In this document: positions 33,942-47,120 of the stretch, one piece after another | Numbering within the stretch: position 1 is the first letter of the stretch | How the letters are laid out: each line of letters starts with the position of its first letter | Source: Garcia nutans | Lineage: Eukaryota > Streptophyta > Magnoliopsida > Malpighiales > Euphorbiaceae | Assembly: GCA_947685225.1 (NCBI GenBank) | Contig: CANTUV010000012.1 | Location: 2,356,001 to 2,420,000 of the forward strand | Length of the DNA: 64,000 nt | Direction: 5' to 3' | Notes under the pieces: model-generated | Told to the model about the DNA's origin: nothing | The model's input: only the letters and a program-made list of their open reading frames with translations | The model's database searches: none | Made by a program: the position numbers and the translations under genes

Positions 33942-36360
33942 AATAGAGAGAAATTGAATTCAAGAAAGATAAAACAGAACTTTGTTTCTTGGAATTACTT
34001 AAAGAGTATTTTTTAAAGAATGAAATGGGTTTGGAGATTTTTATGGAGAATGATGAGCTTTGAAGTAATCTCCACATTGTAATTATCATTTTAGAAGAGG
34101 GAGTGTGTGTGATACTTAAACATTCCTAGCTGTACCCGTATTTGATACTTTGGCTTCTAATAGATTCATTGGGAAATTCTAATTTGGGAATTGTAGACTC
34201 TCTTTGTTGTTCTTAATTAAAGAAAATTCTAGTGAATTTTCTGTTTGGTTATGTCCGTTTGACCTTTATAATAAAACGTTTGTTTCTTTTTTCTATGGGA
34301 TGTTGAAGCCATTAAAATTTTTTTACCCTTAAAATTAGTTCAAATTAATTTAGGTTAATAAACAAGTTTTTTATAATATCATATATTAGGAGAAAATGAA
34401 AATACAAGGGAGCCTTCCCAATGGATTAGGAAACCATTAAAGGCACAAGAACACAAATTGCAGAAGCATTATATTGGCATGGTGGACTATACATCCATTA
34501 TATTTCAAATATATTGTTTTTTGTGTACACCACATATATGTAATTCTTTTTAATGTTATTTGTTTTTATTATTTTTTTGGATTTCAAACATATTAATTGA
34601 GAATTTTTTTTCATTTTTGTAATATAATATACTTTATATTTTTGATAAAATACTTTAAAAAATATTTTTTTAATTTTTTTTTTCACTTTCTATCAAATTT
34701 AACAAATCATATTAAGTATATGTTACATATAAATAACTAAATAATAATAACATATATGAGTATATAAGGATATATATTTATAAAAGAATAATATTATATG
34801 TTATATATATATACGTGGATATAAGTAGATATATATTTATATATTTAGGTATATGTTATATATATTTTAATTAAAAATAATAATATACGTAGGTATATAT
34901 AGATATATATTGGTATATTTTATATATACTTTAACTAAATAATAATAATATATATATTATATATAAAATAATTTTTTTTATAATTTATAGACTCTGTATA
35001 CTTTGAATGTCTAAGTCTACAAGATTTTAAAAGAAAATTATCTAAAAGTATTTTTGTAGCAATTTTTTTTAAATAGTTTTAGAACCAACTTTTTTTAAGC
35101 CATTTTTGTAAATATCCCTTTAAACAAACTAAGGGACAAGATCATACAAGACAATGCTAATTGCTAAACGGTGCCTATAACAAGAAAGCAAATACAATCC
35201 AAAATCCTAAATTCCTAAAACATCCTTTGCAGGCACAGCATAGTCTTAAACTCACAACAATGAAAGAAACATCACTTAAGTAAATAAAAACACTTATATC
35301 TTGCAATATACAATCAACTTATCTGAAAATTATTATAACATGGAATTGGGAAAAAGAGTACTAATATTTTAATAATAAAACAAATAAAATTACCATTTAA
35401 TTTTTAAAATTTAATCTAATTATTTATGCCTTATTTTTGAGTAATCAATCAGATAGTTATTCACATTTGTTTAGGATTATTATTATTATTTATTAATTAA
35501 CTAATGTTTTTAAAAATATTTTTGTACAAATCAATATCAATTAAAATTTTCAAATACAAGTTACTAATTAAATTATAATCAATTACGATATATATATATA
35601 TAACATGAATTTTGTACAATAAATGAAGAAAATGACCTGAAGTTGCATCATAAAAAATGTAATGAAGTTTCCAATGACACTGATACAAACACAATCTATT
35701 CCAAGCAACAGATTGTTAAGGTGCTTAATGATCTTATTAACCATAAGATCACACATTAAAGCTGTCGCAACAACTTCAATGTTAAAGCTGCTGATAATTG
35801 TAAAGTTTAGAGCTCAAAATGAAAGTGAACAGTAAATCATGTGAACTTTACAAGCAAATCTAACTTTAATAAAGCGAAACAAAGGCACCCATGATTTTGT
35901 ACCTAAACAACTAAAAGTTGCCTCAACAGTAGATTAAATCGGCAAAAAATACAAAATATAGAAGTTACAACACCAACCAGAGCTTCATGTCTTTAAGCAA
36001 TGCCTCGTGGCTTCAACAATAATGAATAAAGCTTACTTTTTTCCATGTCATATAGCCAAAAAAAGATTACTCCACTTTTGTTAAAGCTGTTGATAATAAT
36101 GGACATTTCATTGTCTTCATGAAACAGAGTGGGACTAATCAAAGAATAAAGAAACGATAGGTGAGATTCTATTCATTTCCCACCGACTGAATCATTGGAG
36201 TAAAAATTCCTTTTCTCTTCGTCTGAAGCTTTCCTGATTGCTCTGTTTGCTCTTATCTTTCATTTTCTTTCGCGGCCAAAACAACCACCTCTTCTCAAAT
36301 TCTACCATTATCTCTAACTCCACCCTCTTTTCAAAGTTGCTCTGTTTCTACAATGAATTG
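33942..36360. other. Intergenic region between AMT and the NBS-LRR relic
   Basis: The first 150 bp are the leader and promoter of the AMT gene (minus strand). The interval 34700-34970 is TA-rich with repeated TATATGTTATATATA words. 35100-36230 has more balanced composition but no frame or repeat I can name. Confidence 0.5.
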
Positions 36361-36363
36361 ACC

Positions 36364-39060
36364 ATGTCTTTCATCGGAGAAGCAGCTTTATCTGCTCTTT
36401 TCGACATTCTTTTTAAACAGATTGCCTCCTCCTCCCATTCACTCAGGTTTGTAAGTGAAAAGCGTGTTCATTCTGAGATTACCAAGTGGGGAAAATTGTT
36501 GACACAAATGAAAGTTGTGCTTGAAGATGCAGAGGAAAAACAGATGACTAAAAAGTCGGTCAAGGTATGGCTGGATGATCTCCAAGATTTGGCTTATGAT
36601 TTGGAGGACATTTTGGATGAGTTTTCCACTGAATCTTTGCAAACCCATTTGAAGCAAAAAACTGTAGCAAACACAAGTAAGGTTCATAAAGTTCTTTATT
36701 CTGTCACCACTGCCATCAATCCTGTAGCTGCTGCTAAGTTTAATACAACACTTCTGTCCAAGATGAAGAAGATCACTACTAGATTTCAAGATATTGCTGG
36801 TCGAAAAGGTGACCTGAATTGGATTGAGAATATAGGCATGACCTCAAGCTCTAAGAAGGTACAGCAATGCCCGCTCACCACATATTTGCAATATGAACCT
36901 CAAGTGTATGGGAGAGATGAAGATAAGAAGAAGATACTCAAGTTGCTACGTAAGGATGAAGCTAGTGAAACAAAACGTTGGTGTGATACCTATTGTGGGG
37001 ATGGGTGGTGTTGGTAAAACAACACTTGCCTAACTTGTATACAATGATGATGAGGAGGAATTTGTTGATCTAAAAGCTTGGGTTTGTGTCTCTGATGACT
37101 TTGATATTATGAGGATAACAAAGAGAATTCTTGAACCAGTCACTTTACAATCATGTGATCTCAAGGATTTGAATCAAGTACAACTCAAATTGTCTGAGGC
37201 ATTGGCTAGGAAGAAGTTTCTGATTGTCTTAGATGATGTTTGGAACAAGAAACATGGTGATTGGAATGTCCTCCGTTCTCCATTTGTGGTTGCAGCTCCA
37301 GGAAGTAAGGTAATTGCGACAACAAGTAGTGTAGAAGTTGGATCAATGATGGGAACAGTTGAGTGTCAAAATTTGGAGTGTGTATCAGATGAAGATTGCT
37401 GGTCAATTTTTGCTAGACATGCATTTGAGAATAGAAGCATTGAGGCACATCCAAATTTGGAAATAATTGGCAGAAAAATTGTGAAAAAGTGTGGAGGTTT
37501 GCCTTTGGCAGCAAGGACTATGGGTGGTCTATTACGCTCAAAGCAGAGAGAAAATGAATGGGAAGATATATTGAATAGCTTAATATGGAGCTTACAAGAT
37601 GACGGCAATGACACATTGACGTTCTTCCAGTTTTGAGGCTCAGTTACAATCATCTTCCTTCACATTTGCAAAGATGTTTTGCCTCTTGTGCTATATTTCC
37701 AAAAGATTATGAATTTGAAGAGAATGAATTGGTCTTTCTTTGGATGGCAGAAGGCTTAATCAGCAACAACATGATTCAAAGAAAATGGAGGAGTTAGGTG
37801 GAGAGTATTTTGATGACCTATTGTCAAGATCATTTTTTCAAGCGTCAAATACTAGTAAAACAAGTTTTTTAATGCATGATCTCATGAATGATCTTGCACA
37901 AAAGGTTGCTAGAGACAAATGCTTTAGATTGGAAGAAAAATCAATGATTGGTAAGCAATTCAAAATAGAAAAAGCTCGCCACGCTTCTTACATTGTAGGG
38001 AGGTGCAATTGCATTGAACGGTTTGATCCCTTCTACAAGACGAAGTGTCTGCGAACATTCATTGAAGATGTATGATCATTACTATATGGTCAATTACATA
38101 GCAAAAAATGTTGTTTACGATTTGTTACTAAAGCTAAGATGCTTAAGGGTACTATCTTTGTGATGAAAAGTCTTCTTCTTCATCTAGAGATAAGAATACT
38201 GATCTCTTTAGTCTCGACTATTTGCAAATTTCTTGTTGTGAATCTCTTACATCCTTAGGCAAGTTACCAGCCTCTCTTAAACATCTCGAAATCTCGCAAT
38301 CAAAGTCGGAATCAATAGCTGAATGTTTAGACAACAATATATCTCTAGAATACATCCAAATCAGGAATCTCCCTGATCTTAAATCTTTACCCAAGAACTT
38401 CCACAAGCTCACTAATCTGCATCAGATTGGGATATATAGCTGTCCAAGTCTTGTTCCTTTTCCACCGAAAGGGTAGCCTAACGCCCATCTGAAAAAGCTT
38501 ACAATTCAGTACTGTGGGAAACTTGAAGCCCTTCCTGATAACATGCATAATCTCACCTCTCTTCAAGAATTAGCCATAAGGAAGTGTCGAGGGATCAAGT
38601 CCTTTCCAGAAGAAGGTTTCCCAATCAGCCTGACATCACTTACTCTTCATAAGGTCAACTTCTGTAAGCCTCTATTTGAATGGGGTTTGCACAAGCTCAC
38701 TACTCTCAAGAGCCTCAGTATTACAGGCGGATGTTCTGAATTGGTTTCCTTTCCACAGGATGGGATAGAAATGAAGCTACCTACCTCTCTTACCCACCTT
38801 ACCATTGAAAAATTCCCGAATCTGACATACCTCTTCACCAAGAGTTTTCAAAGACTCACCTCACTGGAATATCTGAAGATTGGAAGATGCCCCAATCTTG
38901 CCTTCTTCCCAAAGAATGGTCTGCCTCCTCTTTTGCATTTGCATATAATAAGTTGTCCTCTACTTCAACGAAGGTACCAAAAGGGCGAAGGCTGAGAGTT
39001 GTTGGAAATAGCCTCCATTCCTTGCATTCAGATTGATCCTCAAGATCATGGTACGCAAAT
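36364..39060 (+). pseudogene. CC-NBS-LRR (CNL, RPP13-like/RGA-type) resistance gene, inactivated
   Basis: Intact members are cytoplasmic immune receptors. From ATG 36364 an Rx-type coiled coil can be read (MSFIGEAALSALFDILFKQI, later EEKQMTKKSVKVWLDDLQDL). Breaks follow. A frameshift lies at about 36970-36980 just before the P-loop GMGGVGKTTLA; a TAA at 37031-37033 replaces the usual Gln; kinase-2 (FLIVLDDVW) and CGGLPLAAR read well. There is a frameshift at about 37613-37622 before PVLRLSYNHLPSHLQRC and another at about 37755 after WMAEGLI; the MHD region reads LMHDLMNDLA. A stop follows KCLRTFIEDV at 38072-38074. After LKLRCLRVLSL (about 38155) the frame jumps to late LRRs, so most of the LRR domain is deleted. 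A TAG at 38476 and a TGA at 38993-38995 interrupt the rest. It cannot make a receptor. Confidence 0.92.
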
Positions 39061-41760
39061 AAATTTTAAAAGATCTCAAGCATTATTATCTACCTTCACA
39101 ATACTGCTTCTTATTTCCTTTTTTAATTATGTTTGTAGAATACGACTCTGGAGAAGAAGAATGAGAGAATTAAAGCTTCTGCTTAGTTCAGGTACCTCCC
39201 TGAATCCTGTTTTAAAAAGTAATGGGCTTAAAAGTATCAATTTTCCTTATCAAATTCCAACTTATATTCCCATAGTCTCATATTTTAAACCAAATTCAAA
39301 ATGACATAAATTTTATCATCTAAATTCATATTAATTAGCAGACACATTTTATTGTCAGTATTGCTGATTTTCTGAGAACAATCTAGTTCATATTTCTTCT
39401 TCATATTCCCAAGTTAACTATGCTTCAAAATCCTATGCAAGGAAGCAGAGCTGCATCCCTTGTCTTTATGGCTGCAAGAGTGCTTTGCTGGATCAATGCC
39501 CATTAACTGGAATAGCAAACATATACAATGGAAACTTGTCTGCCATTGAAACTTGTCTGCTATTCAGATTTCTCATTTAGGAGTTGGCTAAGGGACACAC
39601 GAGTAGAATTGATTCGAATTCTGATCGGAGAAAAATACCTCTCTTTCCATTTTCCTTAAAATTTGCAGACCAATTGAAGGTCTATTTGCTGCATGTGGAA
39701 GACTGATCTCCATTGTAGCTGAGGTTGTTCTGCACTACAATATCAAGGATTTTCATTGTGATTACAAGCAAATTGTTTCCTTATTTGTTGTTCCACATAC
39801 TCTATGATATGAAAAGAGTCTGTTTCAGAAAGATGTACTTGGCAAGAGAGAAGGTTCCAAAGCATGGAAGCCATGGCTCAGTTAAGTTGTTAGTTTTAGT
39901 TCCACTAGTAAAAAAATAGAAGAATTGCAACTTAGGCTGCCCTTGCATTCATGCTGTGTGGTGCATGGTACATGAATTAGAAGAATGAAAATATATTCTT
40001 TATCAACCAGAGTGTAAAATCAAAGTAATCATGGACATCTTACAATATTTTCTAAAGAATTATCAGTTTGCATTGCTGCAAAAATGGCTAATGCTGAAAT
40101 AATGTGGTTTTTTTTTCATCTGCTGATATGTAATGAGCAATGAAGTAAAAATACTAACAAATTAAGTCATGAGATTTGAGTACGTCAGGGATCTTCCCAA
40201 TGAAAAATGATAATGGAGAAAGTGGAGATTTAAGATAATGAAGTAAAAATACTGACCTCTGCTAAACCTTGTTAAGGACAAAAGATCAAATATTGCTGTT
40301 AAAAAGTGACATGAGGCCATCAGGTCTCATTTTTTTTTATAGAAAAAAGGTATATTTCACTGGGACAAAATTTTGAGATCGAATTCGAGATTTGAACAAT
40401 AAGTTATGATCATGTTTGATCTTTTGGCCTATAATTTTTATCACCCCAATTGCAGAAGATATGACTCTTTACATTGTATTTTACTTTATTTACAAATTAT
40501 CAAAATTGACAAGATGTCAATTTTTAAATATAAAAATTATCAGTACATCTAAAGATTACATAATTATATTCATCATCTTTTTTGTGGCATCAAGAACGAT
40601 TCAGTTGCATGGTTTTTTCAACTCTAAACTCACTACTAACTAGAGAAAAGCAAAACTGTACACATATATATAGGCAATAATGAAGATGAGGTCTAAAAGG
40701 AAATTGCTTCTTACATACAATACGTCGCATACAAATAACTAAGGACAAATCAACATATGCATTGCAAAGGCATACAAGGGGCTGTGCCATGGCCAAAATA
40801 AAAAAAATCCAACTATATATATATATGTATATATAATTACTTGAGGAGAATGGGAGAAATGCAAGTTATCACATAATGTATATACATGATACTAAAATGC
40901 CACCACGTGTCATTTATTTGTCCCAAAATTTGTTAACTCTAACTATTATTATATAAGGATAACATATCATAAATTTAATAAATTATTAATAAGTATTAAT
41001 AAATCTGTAAAAAATATTTATATAATAGAATAAAATTTCGGATGTTACCTTTGATGACGCCCGCAAAAGACTTGAACCATTACTTATATCATCGGTCCTG
41101 AAGTACAATCACCATACAAGAAAAACCTTTACTTTTCACAGTTTAAAAGGTGATTATCTTACAGTAATAACTCCTTGCACACAAATGATAAAGAGAAAGA
41201 GTAGAAGACGAAGCAAAATTGGAGGAGCAAGAACTGATAAAAAAAAAAACAAACTTAGTTTTTCTCTTAGATAGTTTTTAGCTAAATAAAAAACTTATCT
41301 TACTATTTCTTAAGATAATTATCCTTTCAATATTTTAATTAAAATAAAATTTTAAATAGGAAATTCAAAACTTATTCAAACTCTCCCTTCAAATTTAAAA
41401 TATTATTTTATTAGATAATTAATATTTTGAATATAGTTGGGTTCATGAGTCTATCCACCGGTCATAAATAGATCTAACCTAAATCCAACAAAGTCATTTA
41501 ACTGGAATTATTAATATAAGAAGATAAAATATTATATATTTAATAAATTACTCATGAATTATATAATAATTATTAATAACTGATAATTATTAATTATCAT
41601 TAAATTTTTTAACTAAAGCTATTAATATATGAAAAATAAAAGGTTGCATATTTAATAAAATTAATATATTATTAATAAAAATTTGTTAATGAAAATTATT
41701 AATATATAAAGGTTAAAGGTCATATATTTAAAAAATTTAATCAATTATTTATAAATTAAT
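39060..41760. other. Intergenic region after the NBS-LRR relic
   Basis: 39060-40300 may contain old 3' flank of the resistance gene. 41260-41760 is AT-rich with repeated TTAATAAATTA words. No gene supported. Confidence 0.5.
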
Positions 41761-41763
41761 ACT

Positions 41764-42260
41764 TTTTTATAAAATCAACTTTCATTGAAAGAGAAAAGGC
41801 CAATCAGAAAAACACTTGTTCAGGAATAAATAAACTTAGATCGACAGGTAAACCTGTACACTCGACCTAAATCCCATTCAAAGTGAAAAACATGAGTTTG
41901 CTACAATAATAGAAGCAGTAGAATTAGAAAATAAAGCATAAGCAATTACATAGGAAATAGAGGTGGGATAGTCTTCAATCCAAATCAGAGATTCTCCCCT
42001 AAGATCACCAAACTTCACAAGGAAATGAGCAACCCTATCGCAATGACAAGCTATATAGTGTCAAATGCAATTGCCTTAAGCTTCTTTAAGCAAGAGACAA
42101 TTCTCAGGAATAATTCCCAATTCATTCCTATAATGGAATCCTACATTAAAAGCATCTACATATGATCGCTTGACAATTGAATTCCAGAACTAAATTCTTG
42201 AAACCCAGGCCAATGGCAAGTTTTATCCAAATTCGATGGTTTTAACTCCTGCAACTGAAG
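41764..42260 (-). mobile_element. LINE-type retrotransposon 3' remnant with RNase H-like (RVT_3) domain
   Basis: The minus strand, over more than one frame, reads LGFKNLVLEFNCQAI, then YRNELGIIPENCLLLKKLK, then CDRVAHFLVKFGDL and ESLIWIEDYPTSIS. These follow the consensus of the RNase H domain at the 3' end of plant non-LTR elements (VLE-D-Q-VV, NRVAH-LAKFG, IWIE). Frameshifts and stops interrupt it. After the stop the minus strand runs on through a short tail to a small A-run near 41764, as at a LINE 3' end. No reverse transcriptase was seen upstream. Confidence 0.6.
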
Positions 42261-42339
42261 GATATTAAAATGCCAACAAAGCTTTGGAAGCAGCGATACT
42301 AACGTCCACTATTTAGTATTTTGTTCATATTTTGGGATG

Positions 42340-44380
42340 ACTTTAGAATGTGCTCATCGTTGGGTTGTTGGTCTTCTTTTGGGTAGTTCACATCCCATAT
42401 ATGATTAATATTTAATTACTAAAATAATCTATTATTATTAAAAAAAAAGTCCACTAGTTAATATTTTGAAAGAATATATCAAAGTATTGACGGATATATA
42501 TGATGAGTAATTACTAGTAGTGTGATACTAAACATTTTTCTATTTTAATTGGATTACACTAAGATTCAACATTGAGTCTTTATCTCTTTATCATATTTTT
42601 AATGAGTTAGCAAAACATACACGAGATATCCCATGATGCGTAATGTTTTACGGATAACTTAGTTAATAAATGAGATCCAAACATACACATCAATAAATAG
42701 TAATTTAGAAGCGCGAAGAAATATTTAAAATCTAAGGGTTTTAAGTTAAGTACGACAAACTAAATAAGTTTGGGTTCTTATTCTCTCTTTCAATCTAACA
42801 TGGCTCTTTGAAAATAATGAGCTTTGGGTTAGTTCTTTCATTTAGTTGAGCTTAGGATTTTAATTAGTGATTTGAAATATTTATTATCCCTTTAAACTAG
42901 GGATTTCTTTATCGACATTTGAAACCTCTCTCTCTCTCTCTCAGTGAGCTAAGGATTTCAAATATTTAACTCGTAGTTAAGATCAAAGTAAGAGAAAGCG
43001 AAAATAAAGCTGCAATCAAAGGGAAGAATTCCATATTCATAAAAAAGAAAGTACAGGGAAAATTGAATAAAAAAATATTGCGGTTGGAGAACGGATGCTT
43101 CTGCTTATCTCTGTTTATCATTTTTTTTCTTTTTCTTTGCTCATTAATGGAGTAACCTTTACTGCTTATTTATTATTATTTTGGTTTTCTTCTTTTCTTT
43201 ATTTGTGTGGAATTCTCTTCTTTAGGTTGTTTTCTCTACTACAACGTTTGTTTTTATAGTCATTTTGATGGCACACTTTGAGAATAATCTCAAAGGTAAT
43301 TCAGTTTCTTATGGTGAAAGAGGTGAGGATTGCAATTATTTTTTAGAAAAAATAAATTCTTTTTGGTAGTTAGCAAATGATGGAACGTAATGTTTTTCTT
43401 CTGAAAAACTTTGTTTGATTGCCTAAAAAAAGAGTAAAAAAAGGGGAAAATGGAATTTTGAATACTACATATTTTTTTTATCAATCTTGTTCTATGCTTG
43501 TATTTGGATTTGCAGGGAGGATTTTTTCGCTTAAAATTTGCAATTTCCTAGGGATTTTGTCCACCATCATCTTCTTCTTCTTCTTCTTCTTTTTCTTCTT
43601 CTTTTTTTGTTTTTTGATTTAGGTTTTAGGACAAGAAAATCAATTAATTCCAATCTAAATTGAAAAATATAACACTAGAGATAATTTAATCAAACAAAGT
43701 TCAAACACTAAATTGCACAAAAAAAAGTTCATTTTTTAATTACTTAAAATTAAAAAAAAAAGAATTCATATAGTTAAGTCAATTCCAAATCCCAATTAAC
43801 TTTTTTCGAATTAAGTTTTAATTGATACGAACTCAGTTGAATATTTTTAAAAAAGACATTGTAGAAAAAATAAACCCTTAGATTTCCATATTAATATTAA
43901 TTACAATATTATATATATTTTAATTATTTATTAAGTATAAAATTATATAAAAAATGTAGAGAGATGTACAATTGGGGCTGAAATTTCAAAAGGAGAGATG
44001 TGATTTTTAGTACCAATAATAATAATAAATGAGTCCCAACTAAGACTCCCATGGATTTTATTGTGATTTAGTGTTTTATTGTCTATCAAATAGTAATATA
44101 ATAATATATTATTAAAAAATTTATTTATTTAAAAAAAGTTATTAAATTAATGAAATATTCTTTATATATTAGTTTCTATATCATATTTTTGTGTAGATAA
44201 TGTTTGAGTTAGGCCCCGCATAGAAATGGTAAGAGTTTTCACTTGTCAAAAACATCAATCAATTGATGCTCAGACTCACGAACAACAGATTTTTTGTATT
44301 TATTATATGACAAAAGCTCGAACAGTAATGAGAAAATGAGAAACTTGCCATAAAGCAACATTTAACTAGACAAATAAAAA
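42340..44380. other. Intergenic region with simple repeats
   Basis: CT microsatellite at about 42927-42944 and an (CTT)n tract at about 43568-43604. Otherwise AT-rich; no gene supported. Confidence 0.55.
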
Positions 44381-44382
44381 AA

Positions 44383-44960
44383 ACACTTTATTTATTTACT
44401 GACTACTAAAATTAGTAAAAAAATAAAGATTAGTTTTTAAATTTTTTATTTTAAAAAAATATTATTCTCTCTGTTCTTTAAAATCGTCGTCTTCAGCTCA
44501 TGCATACATATTAAACAAATTATTAAATTTTTTAGATATTATATAAAATTATTTTAAATATATTAAAATATTCTCTATTAATTTATTAATACTATATTCT
44601 TACTTTATTAATTAAACTATTAATAATAAGGGTATAGTTGAAAAAAGTTTATTTTTTTTATTGTATAAGGTGGTAATTTAAGAGGAATAAATTTTTGTAT
44701 AAAAGTGACAATTTTAACTGAACGGAGAAGGTATTATTATTATATTTTTATAAAAATATTTTTAATTAAATAAATTTTATTATTGATCTTCCGTATTAAT
44801 AGAGATTAATTAAATAATTTTAATGCTTTCAAAAATTATTTATTAACTGGCTAAAATTAATAAAAATAAAGATTAATTTTGAAATTTTCATTTTAAAAAA
44901 TAATAAATAATATATTTTTATAAAAATATTTTAAATTAAATAAATTTTACTAATCTTCCA
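44383..44960. repeat. Diverged direct duplication, first copy split by a MITE
   Basis: Copy 1 is 44383-44464 continued at 44732-44830; copy 2 is about 44830-44960 without the insert. Shared words include CTAAAATTAGTAAAAAAATA / CTAAAATTAATAAAAATAAA, ATATTTTTATAAAAATATTT and AATAAATTTTA...ATCTTCC. Borders are approximate. Confidence 0.7.
44465..44731. mobile_element. Stowaway-like MITE, 267 bp, TA target site
   Basis: The left end TTCTCTCTGTTCTTTAAAAT and the reverse complement of the right end, CCTTCTCCGTTCAGTTAAAA, are similar to each other and to the Stowaway terminus. TA flanks both sides (44463-44464 and 44732-44733). The neighbouring duplicate lacks exactly this segment, so insertion is directly visible. 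Non-coding. Confidence 0.75.
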
Positions 44961-44969
44961 TACTTTATT

Positions 44970-46414
44970 TTTGAAATATCATATTCCATACTTGCAAAAT
45001 GAGAATAATTAAATAATTTTAATTTTTTAAAATTATTTACGAAATGTAGACCAATAAAAAATTTAGAATTTCTAAATTAAAAAAATTAAACTAGTTTATA
45101 AGGATACAAATATCTTGTATATTTATTGAAATGAAATTAATTTCCATATTTATTGAAATTAAATTATGTTTTAAATTTACACTTTGTTTTGGATGATTAA
45201 CAATGTGATTTAGTAATATATGATATTATATAATATTATATGGTATGACATTGTAAATAATATTTATCATATTTAGAGAGATATAATAGTATAGTGTGAT
45301 TAAATAAAAAATATTTTTATTTAATATAATAATATTTTTAAGATTTTAATATGTTACAGAAATAAAAAATATAGAAATGAAAAATTGTCTATTAGCATCT
45401 ATATTTGATATTTAAAAATTTATTTTGAATTTTTTGAAAGATAAAATTGTAAAAAAATCATGAAAAACCATCAAATTGATGGTCTAAAAATCCATGATTT
45501 TTAAACTATAAAATTATAATGAAAAATCATATCATAAAGGATGAAAGTCAAAATATACAAGAATTAAACTATATCATATATTATGAAATCATGACAAGTC
45601 ATAAAATAGATGAGGTGTTAATAATAGGTTGAATCTTTATATTTAGAAATTACTTATTCATAAAGTACTAATGTAAAAAATTAAAAGTTTGCTAAATTAT
45701 AAAAATTCTATCTTTTCATAAAAAAAAAGCAACCTTTTACATATTTATTTAATTATTTGAAAGTTCGTATGGCCAAAATAATGTACAAACTACTTCTAAA
45801 AGAAGTTTTACTTGTTTAATTTTAATCAATATACAAAACTTGCTTTCATCAATACATTTAGGATATTAGTTTTCATGTAATACCTATATATAAATAATAA
45901 TGTAAGAAAAAATTATTAATTAAATTGTAATTTTTCATTATATGTAGCATCATTAAATGTGTTAGAAATTTGCAAACTTAATTAATTGCTTGTGTAGAAA
46001 TGTTATACCAATTTATATACTTTTAAGAGAGCCAACCTCAAAAAGTTGATTATTAAGGTTGGAGACTCTAATTATATATATAGCTCATTTAACATTCTAT
46101 ATATTTAATCGGTGTGGGATTGTGTCATACTTAGCAATTCTTCTCAAGTGTCAACTACTCAGTTAATACTTGATAAATACATAATAGTTACTGTTCAGGC
46201 CATCTAGAAATATAGTACTATATTTCAATGGTCACTATTTAGACCACTAAGTAAGGGTGTTTGGCTCTGATACTATATTAAATTCTTCATATTAATTTTT
46301 TTAATATAAATTTGAAAAAGTCAACCATAGAAGTTAGATATTAAGGTTAAAGAACATATTTTTATATTAATTATTTACATGCTAATATTTATTTGATTTG
46401 ATACTTTATTCCCC

Positions 46415-46446
<32 letters not shown>

Positions 46447-46575
46447 TCTTATTATAGCTTAGATTTAGGGTTAATGACAAAATCATAAGTGGGTTGTCAT
46501 CATCATCAATGATGGCTCAACACAACTTCAATTTCTGGAATCTTTATTGATTCATATTAACAAAAACCCAAATGG
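44970..46575. other. AT-rich intergenic sequence
   Basis: Includes an (AT)n microsatellite at about 46423-46446. The words GGCTCTGATACTATATTAAATTC at about 46253 occur in many plant repeats. No gene supported. Confidence 0.5.
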
Positions 46576-46580
46576 ATGAG

Positions 46581-47120
46581 AATGAAAAAAAAAATATAAG
46601 GGATAATATATAAGAAGGATTTATCATCTAAAGATTTAGTACTAGATATTTTAGCTATATGATAGTATCCAATATATTAATATATGTTGTGTGTGTGTTT
46701 ATGTTCCTAATATTCTTCTATATTTGTCAACCTTCTCAATTCATAATAATAATAATAATAATAACATAGCATCATAGCAAGTCCATGTTGGATGTGTATT
46801 CCCAACTGCTGTATTTCAAAAATCCTTTTGAATTTTTTTCCTGATTTTTCGTGCTAGGTGTCCAAACCCAATCAGCCTAGTGTCTAGTCCAGTTGATAAT
46901 TGGATGTGTATTCAAATTGTTGTTTGAATAGGAATATTAAGGATAATCCCACAAGAATTAGAAATAAAAAAAAATATAAGAGCTAATATATAATGAAGAT
47001 ATATCACTTAATTGTCCAATTCTATATATTTTAGTTATAATAGCGCTCAATATACCAATATATTATGTATGTATTTGTATTCTTAATATTCTCCTATATT
47101 TATCAACCCCCTCAGTATAT
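46581..47120. repeat. Two diverged direct repeats about 380 bp apart
   Basis: 46581-46745 and 46961-47120 share AAAAAATATAAG-G-ATAATATATAA, ATATTTTAG-TAT-ATAGT, CAATATA-TAATATAT and TTCT-CTATATTT-TCAACC. They also share a preceding TTGGATGTGTATTC word (46789, 46911). Could be a pair of tiny LTRs or a segmental tandem duplication. Confidence 0.6.
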
